Assembly (NCBI GenBank): GCA_035541935.1
Contig: DATKMJ010000065.1
Span: 1-37,938, forward strand
Length of the DNA: 37,938 nt
DNA from: Candidatus Binatia bacterium
Lineage (GTDB): Bacteria > Vulcanimicrobiota > Vulcanimicrobiia > Vulcanimicrobiales > Vulcanimicrobiaceae
Direction: 5' to 3'
The translations under genes and the position numbers were made by a program. Shown one piece after another: positions 1 to 9,282 of the stretch; position 1 is the first letter of the stretch, and every line of letters starts with the position of its first letter. The notes beneath the pieces were generated by a model, which made no database searches, had not been told where the DNA came from, and worked only from the letters and a program-made list of their open reading frames with translations.

Positions 1-1443
1 GTGCGCGCCGCGTTGATCGGCGCGTCGCAGCCGCATCCGGCACAGCGGGCCGTGCTCGAGCGCGTGAACGCCGGGAAGCGCACGCTCGCGGTGCTCGGCA
101 CCGGGCGCGGCAAGTCGTTCTGCTTCCAGTTCTCTGCCGCGATGCGCGCCTTTGCCGGCGGCGGGAAGACGCTGGTCGTCTATCCGCTGCGCGCGCTTGC
201 CAACGATCAATACGAGGCGCTGCGCCGAACGCTCGATCCGCTCGGGCTGCGTTTCTATCGCGCGAACGGCTCGATCGACAACCAGGAGCGCGAGGAGCTC
301 TTTGAGGTCTTGCGCGAGGGCGCGTGGGACGTCGTGCTCGCGACGCCCGAGTTTCTCGAGTTTCACAGAGACGCGCTGCGCGGCAAGAGCGCGCCCTCGT
401 TTGCGGTCGTGGACGAAGCGCATCACCTCCACGAGTCGCGGCACCGTCCCGCGTACGCGCGGCTGGCGGAGACGCTCGTCTCGCTCGGCAACCCGCAGGT
501 GCTCGCGCTGACGGCGACCGCGGGCGACGACGCATTCCGCCGCATCGTGGACGAGTTGGAGATCGAGGCGTGGGTCATCGACCCGACCGTGCGCGAGAAC
601 CTCAACGTCGTCGACGCGCGCGGAACGCGCGACAAAATCGGCTATCTCACCGATCTCTTCGGCCCCCGCGCTTCCGAGCGCGAGAAGGGCATCGTGTACT
701 GCAACTCTCGCAACGAGGTGACGAAGGTAGCGCGGCGCCTGCGTGCGTCGCTTGGCAACGAGGTGATGTTCTACCACGGAAGGATGCCCAATCCCGAACG
801 GCTCGAAGTCGAGCGGCTCTTTCGCGAGGGCGCGCTGCGCGTCGTCGTCGCGACATCGGCGTTCGGCGAGGGCATCGACCTGCCCGACGTATCGAACGTC
901 GTGCTCTACCACCTCAACTTCGACTTCGGCGAGTTCAATCAGCAAGCCGGGCGGGCCGGCCGCGACGGCGCGCCGGCGCGGATTCACCTGCTCTACAGCC
1001 AGCAAGACAAAGGGCTCAACGAGTGGCTCATCGACATTGACGCGCCGCCGCTGCACGTCTTGCGCGAGATCTACCGCGGGCTCAAAGGCCTCTCGCGCTC
1101 TTCGACGGGCTCGGGGCAGGCCGTCGTGCGCGGCGGCGATTCCGAGATCGCCGGCATCCTCGATCTCGATCGCGTCCGCGATCGAACGATCGCGGCGGCC
1201 CTGCGCATCTTCCGCGACTCGGGCCTCGTCGAGGTGGACGAAGACGACGAAGGCCGCTACGCGCGCCTGTTGCCGGTGAGCGGCCGAGTCGAGATGGAGG
1301 CGAACGAACGCTACGCGGAAGGCGAGGCGATACGCGACGCCTTCGAACGCTTCGCCGAGATCGCGCTCACGTCGCAGGCTGCGACGCTCGAGCGGATTAT
1401 CAACCGGCCGATCTATCCGTCGGGCATTCCGCTCACGCGGTAG
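1..1443 (+). CDS. RecQ-like superfamily 2 DNA helicase, possibly 5'-truncated
   Basis: ATP-dependent DNA helicase of the DEAD/DEAH (RecQ-like) type. Visible motifs: Walker A GTGRGKS at residues 33-39, DEAH at 138-141, motif III TAT near 171, and motif VI QQAGRAGR at 314-321. The two RecA-like lobes span about 10-200 and 210-345; a probable winged-helix region with acidic stretches follows (about 380-430). The reading frame is open from base 1, where a GTG happens to lie, and the N-terminus begins only about ten residues before a degenerate Q-motif (QPHPAQR). The true start may therefore lie upstream, with another domain attached. RecJ-RecQ fusions exist in some bacteria and recJ often lies near apt and rel, which occur at 9283 and 10322; a fusion here is only a guess. 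Helicase identity is secure, exact role is not. Confidence 0.88.
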   Translation: MRAALIGASQPHPAQRAVLERVNAGKRTLAVLGTGRGKSFCFQFSAAMRAFAGGGKTLVVYPLRALANDQYEALRRTLDPLGLRFYRANGSIDNQEREELFEVLREGAWDVVLATPEFLEFHRDALRGKSAPSFAVVDEAHHLHESRHRPAYARLAETLVSLGNPQVLALTATAGDDAFRRIVDELEIEAWVIDPTVRENLNVVDARGTRDKIGYLTDLFGPRASEREKGIVYCNSRNEVTKVARRLRASLGNEVMFYHGRMPNPERLEVERLFREGALRVVVATSAFGEGIDLPDVSNVVLYHLNFDFGEFNQQAGRAGRDGAPARIHLLYSQQDKGLNEWLIDIDAPPLHVLREIYRGLKGLSRSSTGSGQAVVRGGDSEIAGILDLDRVRDRTIAAALRIFRDSGLVEVDEDDEGRYARLLPVSGRVEMEANERYAEGEAIRDAFERFAEIALTSQAATLERIINRPIYPSGIPLTR

Positions 1444-1597
1444 CGAGGGAAGCCCTGATTGAGCCGGGCTCGTCGTCGCCGACGGCCTCATTTACCGTAG
1501 TAAACTGCCCTCGGCTCCTAGACCCGGACTAAATCAGCCTACGGTGAGGGCGCAAGCGGCAGCTTGCAAAGCCACGACCGTTCATGCGGCAGCCGCC

Positions 1598-2113
1598 CTA
1601 TTCCAGCAGCGATTCGAAATCGACGTCGAAATCCGGCGGCGGCGTGCCGTCGGTCCAAATCGCGGCGCGGTACGGGTCGACGAGGACGACGTACGACGTG
1701 CCGCATCGGCGCAGGCGTTCGAGTTTAGCGCGCAGATCGGTTGGGTTGTCCGAGTGCGAGCAGAGCTCGACGGCAACCGCCGGAGCTCCCGGGAACAGGC
1801 CCTCGCGCTGCTTCGCCGTCAGGTTGCACCAGGCTGCATTCGTGATGAGCGCCGCATCGGGAGCGACGACCGACGTGTCGGGTAAGCGAAATCCGCCATT
1901 GGAATCGAACGAGACGTAACCGTGCGCTTCGGCCCATTCATCGAAGAGGCGAGTTAACCGAGCGTTGCGCCGAGAGGTCTGGCCGCCGGTGGGAGGCGTC
2001 ATGAGCAACTCGCCGCCGGCATCGCGTTCGATCCGCCATCCGGGGTTTTCGGCCGAAATCCGCAGCAAGTCCGCGTCGCTCGCGAACAGCGGCACGCGCG
2101 CTATCACCGCCAC
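1598..2113 (-). CDS. Uma2 family (DUF820) putative restriction-endonuclease-fold protein
   Basis: 171-residue protein with the layout of the Uma2/DUF820 family, which has a PD-(D/E)xK nuclease fold and no settled cellular function. The candidate catalytic residues are visible: the segment ending PDAALI (Asp86), VELCSHSD (Glu116) and LRAKLERL (Lys130), followed by the typical YVVLVDP strand. The start is GTG; no alternative ATG precedes it. It lies 25 bases downstream of the clostripain-like gene on the same strand, so the two may be co-transcribed, although nothing else links them. Such genes occur as many scattered paralogues in cyanobacteria and Chloroflexi. Family assignment is good; nuclease activity is inferred from the family. 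Confidence 0.85.
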   Translation of the reverse strand: MAVIARVPLFASDADLLRISAENPGWRIERDAGGELLMTPPTGGQTSRRNARLTRLFDEWAEAHGYVSFDSNGGFRLPDTSVVAPDAALITNAAWCNLTAKQREGLFPGAPAVAVELCSHSDNPTDLRAKLERLRRCGTSYVVLVDPYRAAIWTDGTPPPDFDVDFESLLE

Positions 2114-2138
2114 AGCATAGCACCAGCCCGGACCGGCC

Positions 2139-3350
2139 TCAAGCGAGCGTGCGCGTCATCTCCGCTTCGTCGACGTTGCGATAGAAGGCGTTGTCGGTCT
2201 CGGTGACGCCCGCCGCCGCCCACGGATCGATTTCGCCGCGATTCGTCGGCAGATGAACGGTCGGACCGGCCGCGTCGGAGTAGTCCGCGTCGCCGAAAGG
2301 CTCGAAGTCGTCGCGTTCGCGGTGTGCGACGACGAGCGATTCGACGCCGTCGCGAGCCGCGGCGGCATCGTTACGCAGCGTCGTGTCGAGGCGCCCGTCG
2401 GTCGCGAGCGTGTCGTAGAACGCGATGGCGGGGCGGTCGGCGTGCCACGGCATGTCGTTCGGCGCGCCCGGAAAGCGAACCATGCCGTCGATCGCGCGGG
2501 CGTCCTCCCGCACGACGGCCCGCACGCCCGGCCGCTGGGCCTCGCCGGCGACGTCGTCGTTCAGTTGCTTGATCGCGCTTTCGGCGCGTTGGATCTTTTC
2601 GGGCGCGAGGTCGAGCACGTCGAACGCCGCAGCCGCGGTCTTTGCGCGCATGACGTCGTTGACGACGGCTTTGCCCATCGCATTCGGATCGCTTTCGTGT
2701 CGTGCGATCGCGTGCGCGACGTCGCTGGGAACGCCCGGCGCGAGCATCGTTTCGGGGCTCGCTGCGAGATATCGCACTCCCGCTCGAGAGAGCGCGTCGG
2801 CGAAGCCCATCGTGTCCATCAAGCATTGATTGGCGACGACGCCGTCGACGTTCCGCGCGGCGTCTTCCGGATGCTCCCTTGCGTGAAGCGCGACGCCGTC
2901 TGCGATCGCCTGCGCGATCTGCGGCATCGACATGACGCGGCCGTCGGCGGTCTCCAGTCCGCCGCCGTCGCCCCCGCCGTGATCGACGAGATCGATCCAC
3001 GTCTGCTTGGCGCCCGCGGCCGCGGCGTTATCGAGCGTGCGCGCGACGAAGCGTGCGAGGCTTGCCTCGTCGCTCATCGCGTCGGCCCTCCCGACGTGGA
3101 CGCCGGCGACGTTGCCGTCGGCGATCGTGTACCGCTCGGTATGGAGGGTTCCGCGCTCGATGCCGTCGCCATCGGAGCGCAGATGCGTCGTGTCCTCGAC
3201 CGTGAACTCGATGGACGAATCCCGTTCGCTCGTCTGCAGCGCCTGCGAGAGCGTCGTCTCCTGAACGGCATCGAGGTTGTTATCGCCGTCGCGGTAGATC
3301 CCGAACTCGAGCGAACGGCGCGACGGCGTGACGGAAACGTTCTGCAGCAT
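2139..3350 (-). CDS. Clostripain-like cysteine peptidase (family C11), no signal peptide
   Basis: 403 residues. The N-terminal strand ends in YRDGDNNLD (19-27), matching the 'Y.D.DNNL' opening of family C11 (clan CD, caspase-like fold). The catalytic dyad is visible as His124 in LVDHGGGDGG and Cys176 in NQCLMD. ATG at 3348-3350 is preceded by GGAGG about seven bases upstream, which fixes the start. Secreted C11 enzymes normally carry a signal peptide and propeptide; this one starts directly with the catalytic domain and has no hydrophobic leader, so it is predicted to be cytoplasmic. The C-terminal ~130 residues are acidic and unrecognised. Substrate unknown; C11 enzymes usually cleave after Arg or Lys. 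Confidence 0.8.
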   Translation of the reverse strand: MLQNVSVTPSRRSLEFGIYRDGDNNLDAVQETTLSQALQTSERDSSIEFTVEDTTHLRSDGDGIERGTLHTERYTIADGNVAGVHVGRADAMSDEASLARFVARTLDNAAAAGAKQTWIDLVDHGGGDGGGLETADGRVMSMPQIAQAIADGVALHAREHPEDAARNVDGVVANQCLMDTMGFADALSRAGVRYLAASPETMLAPGVPSDVAHAIARHESDPNAMGKAVVNDVMRAKTAAAAFDVLDLAPEKIQRAESAIKQLNDDVAGEAQRPGVRAVVREDARAIDGMVRFPGAPNDMPWHADRPAIAFYDTLATDGRLDTTLRNDAAAARDGVESLVVAHRERDDFEPFGDADYSDAAGPTVHLPTNRGEIDPWAAAGVTETDNAFYRNVDEAEMTRTLA

Positions 3351-3399
3351 GATAGCCTCCTGACGTGGTAAGTCGGGAGGCTACTGCGACGAGGTTCCG

Positions 3400-3417
3400 C
3401 GCCGGAAAGATCCGGCG
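3400..3417 (-). terminator. Short GC hairpin after the amidohydrolase gene
   Basis: Seven-base-pair stem with an AAGA/TCTT tetraloop, six bases past the stop at 3424 in the minus-strand direction. There is no following T-run, so it is a weak candidate terminator or a 3' stabilising hairpin. Confidence 0.3.
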
Positions 3418-3423
3418 GCCGGA

Positions 3424-5543
3424 TTATACTGCGGGCGCGGTTACGCCGGCGGTTGCGTAGAGGGCGCGCGTGTCGTACATTACTCCGCCTTTGATCGTCG
3501 TGCCGACGTTGCGCAGCTGCGCCATGTTCTCCAGCGGGTTGCCGTGCACGACGATCGCGTCGGCCAGCTTTCCCGGGCGCAGCGAGCCGAGCGAATCGTC
3601 CATCTTCATCACGCGCGCCGGCACGATCGTCGCCGCCTGCAACGCCGCAGCCGGCGGAATTCCGGCCTGCGCGTACATTTCGAGTTCGCGCACGAGATCG
3701 AAGCCGGGGAGCACGTCATCGGTCCCCGCGACGATGCGGATGCCGCTGGTGTGGAGCAGCGCGACCATGTTCAAAAAGGCCTGCGCGGACGCGCGGTACT
3801 TCGCGTCGAGTCCCGGCCCGAGCGGCAGGCCGCCGGTCGTCAGCGTCCGCCGCACCTGCGCCGGCAGCCAGAGCCGGCGATCTCCGCGAAGCCCGTCGAC
3901 TCGATATCTCCCTTGCGCGTCATGCAATCGGTGTAGAAGATCGTGACGGTCGGATCGCTGACGATCCCCTTCTCTTTGAGCAACGCGACGAAATCTTGCA
4001 CCGGCTTGCTGGTAAGGTCGAGCGTTCCGGCGCGCTCCGCCGGCGCGGTCAAGCGAACCGGCGTCTGCGTGCGATCCGTTACGTCGGGCATGAAGTTCAA
4101 GAAGAGGAAGTTGACGTGCTGGATCTCGTCGTAGCCCTGCTCGACCGCCTGCTGGGCGATCATTCCCGCCGGAATGTGGCCGCTCACGCGCATGCCCAGG
4201 CCGTGCGCCTCCTTCGCGATCACCGGCACGAGCGCGGGATCCATCGAGCTGTAGATCTTGATCTGCACCGCGCCGAGCTTCTTCCAAGCCTGCACCTGCG
4301 CGATCGCCTCGCTCGGCGTCGCGGTCGTCGTGCCGATCGGCGCCGTGTACTTTCCGGTGCCGTCCATGAGGCCGGCGATGATGACGCGCGGCCCGACCAG
4401 CTCGCCGCTCTCGAACTGCGCCTGCGTCTTCGCGATGTACTCGGGTGCGTTGCCGGGATCGCGGATCGTCGTCACGCCCTCGGCGAGCAGCCGCGGGCCG
4501 AAATCGGCGGCGAGGTGCATGTGCATGTTCCAAAGGCCCGGCAGCAGCGTCTTGCCGGTGCCGTCTATCCGGCGCGCGTCGCCGGGAATCGTCAACTCCG
4601 AGCCGCCGACGGCAGCCACGCGGTCGCCGTGGAGCAGCACGCTCGCGTTTGGCACGATCGCCCCCGCCTCGGAGTCGAAGAGCGCGACGTTGGTAATTGC
4701 GATGGCGGACGCGCCGCGCTGCGGCAGGCTTTGCGCGATCGCGCGGCCCCGCTCGACGACGCGCTCGTCCTGCGCGTCGAGCAGTTGCTGTAAGACGCCG
4801 CGCCAGCCTTTGGGGATCACCGCGCCCCAGGTGCTCCCCGCCATGAAGAGCTCGCCGCTCTCGTCGAGCCAGAGCGGGGTCGGCGAGAAGTCGAGGCCCG
4901 TCGCTTCATACATCGTCACGCGCCGGCTCGACGTGCCGTTGCCGACGGTCAGGGTTCGAACGGCCGCAACCTTTGAAACGCCGCTCGGCCAGAGTGCGAG
5001 CGAGCCGTTCGGCGTGCGCAGCGCCGCTCGGACGAGCATGGCGCCCTCCTCGGGCGATCCGTCCATGCTGGCGTAGAAGCGAGGCGACGCGCTGCGGGCG
5101 GTCTCGTCTTCGGCGGCGTTCGTCCAGGTCGCGCCGCCGGCCCGGGCGGTGAAGCGCTCGTTGACGGTGACCTTCAGATAGTTGTAGCCGGTCGTCTGCA
5201 GCTTCGAGATCAGGCCCGAAGCGTCGAGGGCGATCACGCTGCGCAGCTTCGGACCGCGTCCGCGATCGGTGTACTCGAAGCGGACGTCAAACGAGCCGTC
5301 GGGCATGCGCAGCGTCGTCTGCGAGCCCTTGACGACGCCCGACGTAACGTAATCGTACTCGACCGCGCTGCCGTAGAGCTTCGCGGCGGCGAGCGCCGGC
5401 GACGCCCAGATGAAGGCGGCCGCCGAACCGACGGCCGAGAGCCAGTCGCGCCGAGCGATCGGCGCATCTCCGGCCATGCACGAGTGCGCGCCGGCGGCTG
5501 CGGGAAGTCCGAAGAGCGAGCGATGGTGATGTAGACGGCACAT
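3424..5543 (-). pseudogene. TAT-exported metal-dependent amidohydrolase, interrupted by one frameshift
   Basis: Two overlapping minus-strand frames together make one amidohydrolase. The upstream frame (5543 to 3840) holds a leader, an uncharacterised N-terminal domain of roughly 230 residues, then the amidohydrolase barrel: LLPGLWNMHMHL (HxH metal site), QIKIYSS (lysine position), VSGHIPAG and IQHVNF (His ligands). The downstream frame (to 3424) supplies GIRIVAGTDD (Asp ligand) and the closing GKLADAIVV strand. The frames switch at about 3870-3876; one additional C after GCCGGC would join them as IAGLWLPAQ, so this looks like a single-base deletion or assembly error. The likely start is ATG at 5475-5477, giving MAGDAPIARRDWLS and a twin-arginine-like leader ending ASPALAAA; ATG at 5541-5543 is an alternative. 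Family members include imidazolonepropionase-like hydrolases and prolidases; substrate unknown. Confidence 0.85.
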
Positions 5544-5632
5544 TTTCGGAGAGTTCGCGGGCTACGAAACGCATATCTCCGTCCGGCCCGCCGTACTATG
5601 CTAAACGTGCGATGATGACCCTCATAGCGCAT

Positions 5633-5646
5633 CGAACAGGCGTTCG
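5633..5646. promoter_or_regulatory. LexA/SOS-box-like palindrome upstream of sdhA
   Basis: The 14-mer CGAACAGGCGTTCG is a CGAAC-N4-GTTCG palindrome and fits the Bacillus-type LexA consensus CGAACRNRYGTTYG at every position. It lies 36 bases before the sdhA start, in the divergent region between the amidohydrolase and sdhA. SDH genes are not usual SOS targets, so the regulator is uncertain. Confidence 0.3.
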
Positions 5647-5682
5647 GAATGTAGCGCTGCCTTTCCGGGAAAGTACCGGCTC

Positions 5683-7365
5683 GTGACGCACGACCACGAC
5701 GTTATCGTCCTCGGCGCCGGTCTCGCCGGCATGCGTGCCGCGCTCGAGGCCGCCCGCTGCGGCGCCGACGTGGCCATCGTCACGAAGGTCCACCCGATCC
5801 GCAGCCACTCGAGCGCCGCGCAAGGCGGCATCAACGCCGCGATCGGCGAGCTCGATAGTTGGGAGTCGCACGCCTTCGACACGATCAAGGGCAGCGATTA
5901 CCTCGCCGACCAAGACGCGGTCGAGGTGATGTGCCGCGAGGCCCCGAGCGACATCATCGAGTTCGAGCACATGGGCGTGATCTTCTATCGCGGCCCCGAC
6001 GGCAAGCTCGGCACGCGCGCGTTCGGCGGCGCCTCGCAGGCCCGCACCTATTTCGTCGGCGATATCACCGGTCAGGCGCTGCTCGTCACGCTCTACGATC
6101 AAATTCTCAAGGCCGGCGTCAAGGTCTACGAAGAGTGGTTCGCCACGAAACTCTTCATGGAAGGCGGCGCGTGTCGCGGCCTCGTGGCGCTCGAGATGAT
6201 CACCGGCGAGCTGCACCTGCTGCGCTCGAAGGCGGTCGTCGTGGCGAGCGGCGGACTCGGCCGGCTCTACGAGCCGAGCACGAACGCGCTGATCTGCACC
6301 GGCGACGGCTACTCGCTGGCCTATCGCACGGGCGCGCCGCTCATGGATATGGCGATGGTCCAATACCATCCGACGACGCTCGCCGGCAGCGGTTTCCTCA
6401 TGACCGAAGCGGCCCGCGGCGAGGGCGCGTATCTGCTCAACTCCGAGGGCGAGCGCTTCATGAAGCGTTACGCACCGAACAAGATGGAACTCGCCGCGCG
6501 CGACGTCACCTCGCGCGCCGAGGCGACGGAGATCGCGGAAGGCCGCGGCATCGACGGCAACGTGCTGCTCGACCTGCGCCATCTCGGCCCCGAGGTCATT
6601 CTCAAGAAGCTTCCGCAGATTCACGAGATGGCGCTCGACTATCTCGGCATCGACATGATCAAAGAGCCGGTGCCCGTGCGCCCCGGCATGCATTATCAGA
6701 TGGGCGGCATCAAGACCGACGTCGAGGGCGCGACGGTCATCGCCGGGCTCTACGCCGCCGGCGAAGTCGCGTGCGTCAGCGTCCACGGCGGGAATCGCCT
6801 CGGCGCGAACTCGCTGCTCGACACGATCATCTTCGGGCGCCGCTCGGGACGCGCGTCGGCCGGCTACGCGAAGGGCACGCCGGCGAGCGCCGGCGGCGAG
6901 GATCTCTTGCGCGCCGAGCAGCAGCGCCTCGAAGCGCTGCTCGCGCGGCCGTATACCGGCGAGACCTGTGCCGGATTGCGGCTCGAGCTCGCCGTGATGA
7001 TGGATAAGAAGGTCGGGCTCTATCGCAGCGATGCCGGCTTGCACGAAGCGCTCGACGAGATCCTGAAGATGCGCAAGCGCTACGACAACGTCGCCGTCGG
7101 CGACAAGGGTCGCGTCTTCAACCAGGCGCTGACGTTCGTTCTCGAGCTCGGCTTCCTGTTCGACTGCGGCGAGGCCATCATTCGCGACGCGCTCGTCCGC
7201 AAGGAGAGCCGCGGCGCGCACACCCACGTGGATTATCCCGAGCGCAACGACGCCGATTGGCTGAAGCACACGCTGCTCACGCTCAAGGCCGAGGGGCAGG
7301 AACCGGAGATCTCGCACGTCCCCGTAACGATCACTCGCTGGAAACCCGAGGTGCGCAGCTACTGA
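5683..7365 (+). CDS. sdhA: Succinate dehydrogenase/fumarate reductase flavoprotein subunit
   Basis: Catalytic FAD subunit that interconverts succinate and fumarate. Visible: dinucleotide-binding GAGLAG (11-16), the flavin-attachment segment SHSSAAQGG with His42 for covalent FAD, YHPTTLAG (His229), TEAARGEG (Arg245), AARDVTSR (Arg273), MHYQMGG (His337) and NRLGANSLLD. All expected active-site residues are present and length (560) is normal. The start is GTG at 5683; a weak purine-rich GGGAAAG lies upstream. The stop TGA overlaps the sdhB ATG by one base. No TAT leader is seen, so the catalytic side should face the cytoplasm, unlike the periplasmic MfrA of Campylobacter. It is the first gene of a tight run reaching at least sdhE. 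Confidence 0.97.
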   Translation: MTHDHDVIVLGAGLAGMRAALEAARCGADVAIVTKVHPIRSHSSAAQGGINAAIGELDSWESHAFDTIKGSDYLADQDAVEVMCREAPSDIIEFEHMGVIFYRGPDGKLGTRAFGGASQARTYFVGDITGQALLVTLYDQILKAGVKVYEEWFATKLFMEGGACRGLVALEMITGELHLLRSKAVVVASGGLGRLYEPSTNALICTGDGYSLAYRTGAPLMDMAMVQYHPTTLAGSGFLMTEAARGEGAYLLNSEGERFMKRYAPNKMELAARDVTSRAEATEIAEGRGIDGNVLLDLRHLGPEVILKKLPQIHEMALDYLGIDMIKEPVPVRPGMHYQMGGIKTDVEGATVIAGLYAAGEVACVSVHGGNRLGANSLLDTIIFGRRSGRASAGYAKGTPASAGGEDLLRAEQQRLEALLARPYTGETCAGLRLELAVMMDKKVGLYRSDAGLHEALDEILKMRKRYDNVAVGDKGRVFNQALTFVLELGFLFDCGEAIIRDALVRKESRGAHTHVDYPERNDADWLKHTLLTLKAEGQEPEISHVPVTITRWKPEVRSY

Positions 7366-8375
7366 TGCGATTTACGATCGAAGTCGGGCGCTACAACACC
7401 GAGGGACGCTACGACGCGGGCGCCGTCGCCGGGCAGCCGTTTCCGGCGCCGTGGAGCGCCTCGCCGGTCCGGCGCTACCAGACCTATACGGTCGAGCTGC
7501 CCGAGCACGCGGTCGTACTCGACGCGCTGATCGCGATTCGCGAGTATCAAGATCAGTCGCTCGCCGTTCGCTGCGCCTGCCGCAGCGCGATCTGCGGGTC
7601 GTGCGCGATGTGGATCAACGGACACGCGAATCTCGCCTGCAAGAGCAAGCTCTCCGCGTTTACGAAGGACGGCAAGACGCGCGTCGAGTCGCCTCCCTCG
7701 ATGCCGATCATTCGCGATCTCGTCTGCGACATGAAACCCTTCTGGGAGAAGCATCTCGCGGTGCGGCCGTGGCTCGAGAACAAAGAGCCGGTGCCGCCGC
7801 CCGACAAAGAGTACGTCGTCCCCAACGTCTCGATGGAAGAGTTGATCCAGGAAGTCAGCTGCATTAGCTGCAGCGCCTGTCTCATGGATTGCGAGTCGTT
7901 CGCGGTCAACCCGGAGTTTCTCGGGCCGCAGGCGCTCGCGCAGGCGTATCGTTACGTCGGCGATCCGCGCGACGCCGAGACGCAAGAGCGGCTCGGCGAG
8001 TTGAGCAAGCCGGGCGGCATCTGGGATTGCACGCACTGCTTCGAGTGCGTCTCGCAGTGCCCGAAGGGCGTCGCGCCGCTCGAGCAGATCCTCAAGCTGC
8101 GCAAGCTGGCCGTCGACGCGGGCTACACGCACAATCCGGGCACGCGCCACGCCGACGCCTTCGCGGAGTCGGTGAAGCACAGCGGCCGCCTCAACGAGCT
8201 GACGCTGATGCCGAAATCCGTCGGTTTCTTCAACATCAAGGGTCAACTGAAGACGATTCCCAGCGCGTTCAACCTGATTCGCGCCGGAAAGTTCCCCCCG
8301 CTCATCCACAAAACGATCCCCGGCATCAGCCGCATCCGGGCGATTTTCGAACGTGTCGGAGGACGGTTTAAGTGA
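7365..8375 (+). CDS. sdhB: Succinate dehydrogenase/fumarate reductase iron-sulfur subunit, type E
   Basis: 336 residues from the ATG that overlaps the sdhA stop (TGATG). The [2Fe-2S] ligands are Cys72, 77, 80 and 92 (CRSAICGSC). The [4Fe-4S] ligands are Cys166, 169, 172, 176 (CISCSACLMDC). The third centre reads CTHCFECVSQCP (Cys222, 225, 228, 232). Ordinary SdhB has three cysteines here for [3Fe-4S]; the extra Cys225 would make a second [4Fe-4S], a change described for type E enzymes of Sulfolobales. About 100 residues follow the last cluster, longer than classic SdhB. The gene transfers electrons from SdhA to the CCG-domain subunit encoded next. Confidence 0.96.
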   Translation: MRFTIEVGRYNTEGRYDAGAVAGQPFPAPWSASPVRRYQTYTVELPEHAVVLDALIAIREYQDQSLAVRCACRSAICGSCAMWINGHANLACKSKLSAFTKDGKTRVESPPSMPIIRDLVCDMKPFWEKHLAVRPWLENKEPVPPPDKEYVVPNVSMEELIQEVSCISCSACLMDCESFAVNPEFLGPQALAQAYRYVGDPRDAETQERLGELSKPGGIWDCTHCFECVSQCPKGVAPLEQILKLRKLAVDAGYTHNPGTRHADAFAESVKHSGRLNELTLMPKSVGFFNIKGQLKTIPSAFNLIRAGKFPPLIHKTIPGISRIRAIFERVGGRFK

Positions 8376-9256
8376 AGGTTGCGTTCTATCCCGGGTGCGT
8401 CTCGAAGGGCGCCTGCCCCGAATTGTACGTTGCGACGAAGGCGATCGCCGAGCCGCTCGGCCTCGAGCTGCACGAGTTGGAATCGGCGCCGTGCACCGGC
8501 GCCGGCGTGCTCAGCGAGCAGAACCGCGACCTCGCCGACGCGCTCAATGGCCTGACGCTTGCGATGGCCGAGGCGCAGGATGCCGATCTCATGACGATCT
8601 GCAGCACCTGTCAGGGCGTCCTCTCCGACCACAACTATCATCTGAAGAACGACGCCGAGCGGATGGAGCGCGCGAACGCGACGATTGCGGATCAAGGTTT
8701 CCAATACCGCGGCAAGACGAAGGTCAAGCATCTGCTCTGGATGCTCTTCGAAGACATCGGCATCGACCGCATCGCCTCGAAGATCAAGCGCAAACTCACC
8801 GGCTTGAAGATCGCGCCGTTCTACGGCTGCTACATCCTGCGTCCGGAGGAGGCGCTGGGCTTGCGCGAGCGTCCCGAGCGCAAGGGCTACCTCGAGAAGC
8901 TGATCGCGCTGCTCGGCGCAGAGCCCGTGGAGTACCGGGGCTCGACGAAGTGCTGCGGCTTTCCGATGATCACGTTCAACCGCGATAAGGCGCTCTCGAT
9001 GGGCGGCAACCACATCATGGAGGCGAAGGAGAAGGGCGCCGACCTGCTTGTTACTCCCTGCCCGCTCTGCCACCTCAATCTCGACGGCCAACAGCCCGAT
9101 GCGGCGCGCGTGCTGAAGAAAGACATCGGCGTTCCGATCTTCCATCTGCCGCAGCTCCTCGGATTGGCGTTCGGCTACGATCCGGCGGAGCTGCGCCTCA
9201 ACCATCACGTCGTCTCGACAAAGGGCGCGCTCGAGAAAGTCGAGCTAAAGGTCTAG
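8372..9256 (+). CDS. SdhE-type CCG-domain subunit (type E SDH; HdrB-like)
   Basis: 294 residues with two cysteine-rich CCG-type domains. The first has Cys9, Cys41 and CSTC (77-80); the second has Cys153, STKCCGFPM (Cys194-Cys195) and TPCPLC (230-233). This is the HdrB/SdhE architecture that replaces membrane anchors SdhC/SdhD in type E succinate:quinone oxidoreductases. It probably carries an unusual iron-sulfur cluster and passes electrons to quinone or a thiol/disulfide partner. No transmembrane segment is present; attachment is expected to be peripheral. The GTG start overlaps the sdhB stop (GTGA), with GGAGG about ten bases upstream. The name SdhE is also used for an unrelated flavinylation factor, so no symbol is given. 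Confidence 0.93.
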   Translation: MKVAFYPGCVSKGACPELYVATKAIAEPLGLELHELESAPCTGAGVLSEQNRDLADALNGLTLAMAEAQDADLMTICSTCQGVLSDHNYHLKNDAERMERANATIADQGFQYRGKTKVKHLLWMLFEDIGIDRIASKIKRKLTGLKIAPFYGCYILRPEEALGLRERPERKGYLEKLIALLGAEPVEYRGSTKCCGFPMITFNRDKALSMGGNHIMEAKEKGADLLVTPCPLCHLNLDGQQPDAARVLKKDIGVPIFHLPQLLGLAFGYDPAELRLNHHVVSTKGALEKVELKV

Positions 9257-9282
9257 CGGCCCGCGGGCTCAAACCGAGCCTC

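Noticed and set aside
2253-3371. 372-residue plus-strand frame opposite the C11 protease
   Set aside because: The minus strand has catalytic motifs and a GGAGG site; the plus frame has neither.
5596-7317. 573-residue minus-strand frame opposite sdhA
   Set aside because: Mirror frame of a conserved gene, no recognisable domain.
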